From: Chloroflexota bacterium
Lineage (GTDB): Bacteria > Chloroflexota > Anaerolineae > UBA1429
Direction: 5' to 3'
DNA: 18,319 nucleotides
NCBI GenBank assembly: GCA_012515695.1
Contig: JAAYXX010000022.1
Coordinates: 1 to 18,319, forward strand
Shown: positions 15,401 to 18,319 of the stretch, in pieces
Layout: every line of letters starts with the position of its first letter
How positions within the stretch are numbered: the first letter of the stretch is position 1
Made by a program: the position numbers and the translations under genes
Notes under the pieces: generated by a model
What the model was told of the DNA's origin: nothing
What the model saw: only the letters and a program-made list of their open reading frames with translations
Database searches by the model: none

Positions 15401-16681
15401 TTGCGTAAACTGTGGGTCTTGGCCTTAAAAGAAGCGCGTCTCGCGTTTCGCGATGTGGGTGCCATCCTGACGATGTTGGCGACGCCGCTGGCCCTCACGC
15501 TGGCGATTGCGGCGGCTTTTGGCGGCGGGGGCAGTTCGCCCATTGCGGATATTCCGGTGTTGGTGCTGAACCAGGACACCGGCCAGATGTCTGGTACGTT
15601 GGTGGATGCGCTGCTGTCGGATCAACTGGGCGACCTGCTAGAGCCGGAAGTTGTCACCGACGAGGCAGCGGCCCGCGCGCGGGTGGAGGCCGACCAGGTG
15701 GCCGCGCTGGTGGTCATCCCGCCCGATTTCAGCGCGCGCCTGATGCCGGTGGGAAGCATGGAGCTGCGCGTGGATAGCAGCGGGGCGGCGCTCTCGCAGG
15801 CCGCCGATACAGACGAGCCGCCCGCTGTCGTCGAGGTGTACGCCTCGCCGCAGTGGCGCATCAGCACGGCTGTCGTCAAGGCGGTGGTGGGCCAGGTGTT
15901 GGAGCGAATGCACCTGGTCGTGCAGGGGTACAACGCGACGATGGGCCGCCTGATCCTGGTGGGCGGGTTGGGCGCTGCTAATCAGGATCAGCTTGCTCAG
16001 GCGGGGCAAAGCGTTGGCGAGCAGTTGGTCCAGGGGGCCGAAAGCGAGAATCTGGTGCGGCTGGAAGTCACCTCGACGCGGCGGCCCTTTAACTGGCTGG
16101 ATTACTCGGCGGCCAGCATGGCGATCCTGTTCCTGATGTTCTCCGCTACGGCTGGCGGGCGCACGCTGCTGGCCGAGCGAGAGGGGGGCACGCTGCCGCG
16201 ATTGCTGGTCAGCCCCACTCCGGCGATTACCATTCTGGTGGGCAAAATGGCGGGCGTCGCGCTGACGGGCATTTTGCAGGTGATGATCCTGTGGGGAGCC
16301 AGCAGCCTGTTGATCGGGGCGTATTGGGGGGAGCCGTTGGGGGTGGCTGTGACCATCCTGGCCCTGGTGCTGGCTGCCACGGGGGTAGGCGCGCTGATTG
16401 CCGCGTGGGCGAAAACCCCACAGCAGGCCGGGGCCATCGGCACGGCGGTAACGCTGGTGGCGGCGGCGCTGTCGGGCAGCTTTTTCCCGCGCATGAACCT
16501 GCCCGCCTGGGTGCAGCGGATCAGCATGCTGACCCCAAACGCCTGGGGGATCGAGCTATTCACCGATTTGCAGGCTGGTGATGTTTTGGCGGACGTGCTG
16601 CCTCTGTTGGGCGGATTGCTGCTGCTCACGTTGGCATACTATGTCGCAGCCCTGATCGGGTTCCGGCGGCAATTCGAGTAG
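15401..16681 (+). CDS. ABC-2 type permease, first subunit
   Basis: 426 aa. The topology is that of the long ABC-2/YhgE-like exporters: an N-terminal amphipathic helix with KEARLAFRD, membrane helix 1 (about 21-40), a large extracytoplasmic domain (about 42-232) that includes IPVLVLNQDTG and VAALVVIPPDF, then five C-terminal helices (from about 237 to 421). LLAEREGGTLPRLLVSP (256-272) is the cytoplasmic coupling segment that contacts the ATPase. It starts with TTG behind a good ribosome binding site, 54 nt after the ATPase gene, and is followed 11 nt later by a second, different permease. It therefore probably works as a heterodimer. Substrate unknown. Confidence 0.92.
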   Translation: MRKLWVLALKEARLAFRDVGAILTMLATPLALTLAIAAAFGGGGSSPIADIPVLVLNQDTGQMSGTLVDALLSDQLGDLLEPEVVTDEAAARARVEADQVAALVVIPPDFSARLMPVGSMELRVDSSGAALSQAADTDEPPAVVEVYASPQWRISTAVVKAVVGQVLERMHLVVQGYNATMGRLILVGGLGAANQDQLAQAGQSVGEQLVQGAESENLVRLEVTSTRRPFNWLDYSAASMAILFLMFSATAGGRTLLAEREGGTLPRLLVSPTPAITILVGKMAGVALTGILQVMILWGASSLLIGAYWGEPLGVAVTILALVLAATGVGALIAAWAKTPQQAGAIGTAVTLVAAALSGSFFPRMNLPAWVQRISMLTPNAWGIELFTDLQAGDVLADVLPLLGGLLLLTLAYYVAALIGFRRQFE

Positions 16682-16692
16682 GAGGCAGGGTC

Positions 16693-17904
16693 ATGCGGAG
16701 ATTACTGGCTTGTGTGCGCGTCGAGTTTCTGCGCGAGTTCACGACGCCGATGAGCGTGGTGTTTTTCCTGGTGCTGCCTCTGGTGTTCACCGCAGCGGTG
16801 AGCGCCGGGTTGAGCGGCATGAGTGGCGGCAACACGCAAGAGCCGCCGAAAGAGGTCGAGATCAACCTGCCGATGCAAGCTGAGGATAGCGGCCCGTTGG
16901 TGCAGGTGTTGGTGGATACCCTGAAAACCACGAATGTGGCCGCCGAGCCGGTGGATGCGCTGTCAAGAGAGCAGCTTGGCCTGGTTGTTCCCGGAACGAT
17001 GAGTGCCGATTTGCTGGCGGGCAGCCCTATCACCCTGACGTTGCAGGTGCCGGGCGCGGTCAGTGAAGTGGACGTGGTGCGCGAGGCGATGCGGCCCGCC
17101 AGAGAGCGCCTGAACATTGCTGCCCGGGTGATGCGCGTGGGGTTGCAGCAGGCGCGGGCCATCGACGCGGTGGCGCCGGAGGATGAGCAAGCCTTTGTGG
17201 ATGGGCTGCTCGACGATGTGATGCAGGCGGCCCAGCGCCCGCCGGTGGTGACAAAGGTTAATTGGGGCGAAGGGGTCGAGATCGAGGAACCGACATCCCT
17301 GACTATGGCGACCAACACAGAGCAGGCTTCGGCGGGACAGTTGGTGACGTGGGTGCAGATTACCCTGCTAGGGGCTGCGCAAGTGCTGGTGGACGAGCGG
17401 CTGCTGGGGACGCTGCGGCGGATGTTTGTCATGCCGACGGCTCGCACCAGCATCCTGAGCGGCAAGCTGGTGGCCCGCCTGTTGCTGGGCCTGGCCCAGA
17501 TGGGTATTCTGTTGGTGGGCGGCGCGTTGTTGTTTGGTGTAGAATGGGGCAGCAACCCGCTGGCTGTGGCCGTGGTCTCGCTGGCTTTTGCCCTGGCGAC
17601 GGTTGGGCTGGGCATTCTGCTGGCGACCATCGTGCGAACGCGGGGGCAGGCGCAGAGCGTTGTGATCGGCGTGTCGATGGCACTGGCGGCGCTGGGCGGC
17701 GCGTGGTATCCTATCGAGATCACGCCGCCGGTGTATCGGCAGGTGGTGCAGGTGTTGCCGTCTACCTGGGCCATGCGAGCCTATACCGACCTGCTGGCTC
17801 GCGGCGCGGATGTGATGGGGGTGCTGCCAGAGGTAGGGATGTTGCTGCTGTTCGCCGTTGTCTTTACCACCGTGGGCCTGGTGCGCTTTCAGCGATATTC
17901 ATAG
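16693..17904 (+). CDS. ABC-2 type permease, second subunit
   Basis: 403 aa with the same plan as the preceding permease: VEFLREFTTP before membrane helix 1 (about 20-40), an extracytoplasmic domain (about 42-215) and five C-terminal helices (about 217-397). VLVDERLLGTLRRMFVMPTARTSIL (231-255) corresponds to the coupling segment EREGGTLPRLLVSP of its partner. WYPIE (338-342) resembles the family's conserved (F/W)(F)P(x)E-type stretch before the last helix. The ATG has GGAGG (16681-16685) seven bases upstream, overlapping the last base of the partner's stop codon. The two permeases share layout but little sequence, suggesting an old duplication. It is the last gene visible on the right. Confidence 0.92.
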   Translation: MRRLLACVRVEFLREFTTPMSVVFFLVLPLVFTAAVSAGLSGMSGGNTQEPPKEVEINLPMQAEDSGPLVQVLVDTLKTTNVAAEPVDALSREQLGLVVPGTMSADLLAGSPITLTLQVPGAVSEVDVVREAMRPARERLNIAARVMRVGLQQARAIDAVAPEDEQAFVDGLLDDVMQAAQRPPVVTKVNWGEGVEIEEPTSLTMATNTEQASAGQLVTWVQITLLGAAQVLVDERLLGTLRRMFVMPTARTSILSGKLVARLLLGLAQMGILLVGGALLFGVEWGSNPLAVAVVSLAFALATVGLGILLATIVRTRGQAQSVVIGVSMALAALGGAWYPIEITPPVYRQVVQVLPSTWAMRAYTDLLARGADVMGVLPEVGMLLLFAVVFTTVGLVRFQRYS

Positions 17905-17922
17905 CCGCGCTCCAAGGCGGCT
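17903..17922 (+). terminator. Hairpin overlapping the stop codon of permease 2
   Basis: AGCCGC (17903-17908) pairs with GCGGCT (17917-17922) around an 8-nt loop and overlaps the TAG stop. No T-run follows (GAAAGGGCGG), so it may slow or end transcription only weakly, or it may belong to the repeat family that begins here. Confidence 0.3.
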
Positions 17923-17987
17923 GAAAGGGCGGTGACCTGGCGGTTGATGAAGGTTAACAAAATAGTTCGGTAACAGCCATTAGGATG

Positions 17988-18119
17988 GGCGGTTGAAACC
18001 GCAGCAACCTTTGCGTCGCCAACAAGTTGGCGCGCCCACCTCCGTGGGCTGATCTGTAGCCGCCGGAGGGCGGCGCGCCATGTATGGCGATTGCACTGGT
18101 TGGTGCAGTTTCAACTGCC
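17988..18119. repeat. 132-bp element of consecutive small hairpins with 22-nt imperfect inverted ends
   Basis: Left end 17988-18009 and right end 18098-18119 are inverted copies matching at 19 of 22 positions. Two of the three differences are paired inside the end hairpin (GCGGTTGAAACCGC at 17989-18002; GCAGTTTCAACTGC at 18105-18118), so the stem is kept. Between them lie hairpins at 18017-18032 (CGCCAA-CAAG-TTGGCG), 18034-18049 (GCCCAC-CTCC-GTGGGC), 18059-18074 (GCCGCC-GGAG-GGCGGC), 18076-18089 (CGCCA-TGTA-TGGCG) and 18092-18107 (TGCAC, 6-nt loop, GTGCA). Most loops can be drawn as exactly four bases. This is REP/BIME-like or MITE-like; no transposase is nearby. Confidence 0.8.
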
Positions 18120-18189
18120 TACGAGATGGCACGGCAGGTTACCGAAGTAAATAGCAAATCTCCATAAACCGCCTACAGTACCGATGCTG

Positions 18190-18211
18190 GGTGCGGTTTC
18201 GCCTGCCTGCG
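18190..18211. repeat. Diverged direct copy of the right end of the hairpin element
   Basis: The stretch GGTGCGGTTTCGCCTGCC (18191-18208) plus the next bases matches 18102-18123 (GGTGCAGTTTCAACTGCC and onward) at about 18 of 22 positions in the same orientation. It lies 89 bp to the right of that copy and has lost the perfect stem. Confidence 0.5.
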
Positions 18212-18220
18212 GGCTTGGCC

Positions 18221-18226
18221 TATAAT
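18221..18226 (+). promoter_or_regulatory. Isolated perfect -10 hexamer (TATAAT)
   Basis: TATAAT stands out in GC-rich sequence, but no good -35 lies 16-18 bases upstream (TTCGCC at 17 nt) and the extended -10 TG is not in the right place. It could be the promoter of a gene just beyond the window, or chance. Confidence 0.25.
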
Positions 18227-18319
18227 GCACAGTTAAGGCGCAGCAGCCTGTACCCGTCGCCACGCTTTCTACCGAGTTACGCGCAACGCGAGAGCAGTAG
18301 CCGGGTTGTCTCTAGTAAG

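Larger units (their letters stand above)
17905..18319. other. Gene-free right end (415 nt) rich in hairpin repeats
   Basis: No open frame with coding character. It holds the 132-bp hairpin element (17988-18119) and diverged relatives of its end sequence: GGCGGCTGAAAG (17916-17927) and GGCGGTTGATGA (17939-17950) on the left, in the orientation of the left end, and 18190-18211 on the right, in the orientation of the right end. A TATAAT lies at 18221-18226. I see no tRNA, no integrase and nothing recognisable from 18230 to the edge. Confidence 0.65.

Noticed and set aside
16626..17774. 382-codon open frame opposite the second permease
   Set aside because: Ser/Thr/Arg-rich translation typical of the antisense of a GC-rich hydrophobic gene; the sense frame has clear ABC-2 features.
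17988..18119. tRNA or intrinsic terminator
   Set aside because: The hairpins do not form a cloverleaf with an anticodon arm or CCA end, and none is followed by a T-run.

Overview
The window looks like a piece of a GC-rich bacterial chromosome, most likely Chloroflexota (Anaerolineae-like). That placement is inference from the mix of a complete bacterial V/A-type ATPase operon, hybrid histidine kinases with several receiver domains, a GHL6-type glycosidase and frequent GTG/TTG starts; no marker gene in the window settles it.

Layout. (1) 1-2858: the 3' end of a kinase/receiver gene on the + strand meets, tail to tail with a 6-nt gap, a membrane-bound hybrid histidine kinase on the - strand. 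(2) 2952-11671, - strand: a nine-gene V/A-type ATPase operon transcribed H-C-I-K-F-E-A-B-D, with overlaps or gaps of 0-27 nt throughout. It encodes the catalytic head (A, B), central stalk (D, F, C), peripheral stalks (E, H) and membrane motor (I, K). Together these form one complete rotary ATPase/ATP synthase, with no expected subunit missing. The kinase follows subunit D by 93 nt and may be partly co-transcribed, although it has its own possible promoter. (3) 11672-12195: a 524-nt divergent intergenic region with a 14-bp tandem array of near-palindromes, a remnant of a hairpin repeat and a strong sigma70-type promoter facing right. (4) 12196-14262, + strand: a cytoplasmic GHL6/GH42-like protein. 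(5) 14399-17904, + strand: an ABC-2 exporter with one ATPase and two different permeases, presumably a 2+1+1 complex for export of an unknown substrate. (6) 17905-18319: no gene, but a compact 132-bp element made of consecutive small hairpins and bounded by imperfect 22-nt inverted repeats, with diverged relatives of its end sequence on both sides.

How it works together. The ATPase genes form one machine. The exporter genes form one transporter and may be co-expressed with the glycosidase-like gene, since no convincing promoter separates them. A link between the kinases and the ATPase is suggested only by adjacency. I see no defence system, CRISPR array, integrase, transposase, rRNA or tRNA. 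The least explained signals are the non-coding ones: the 14-bp dyad array upstream of the ATPase operon and the hairpin element at the right end. Among proteins, the ATPase K subunit has an unusual N-terminal extension, and the kinase has two receivers that have lost different key residues.
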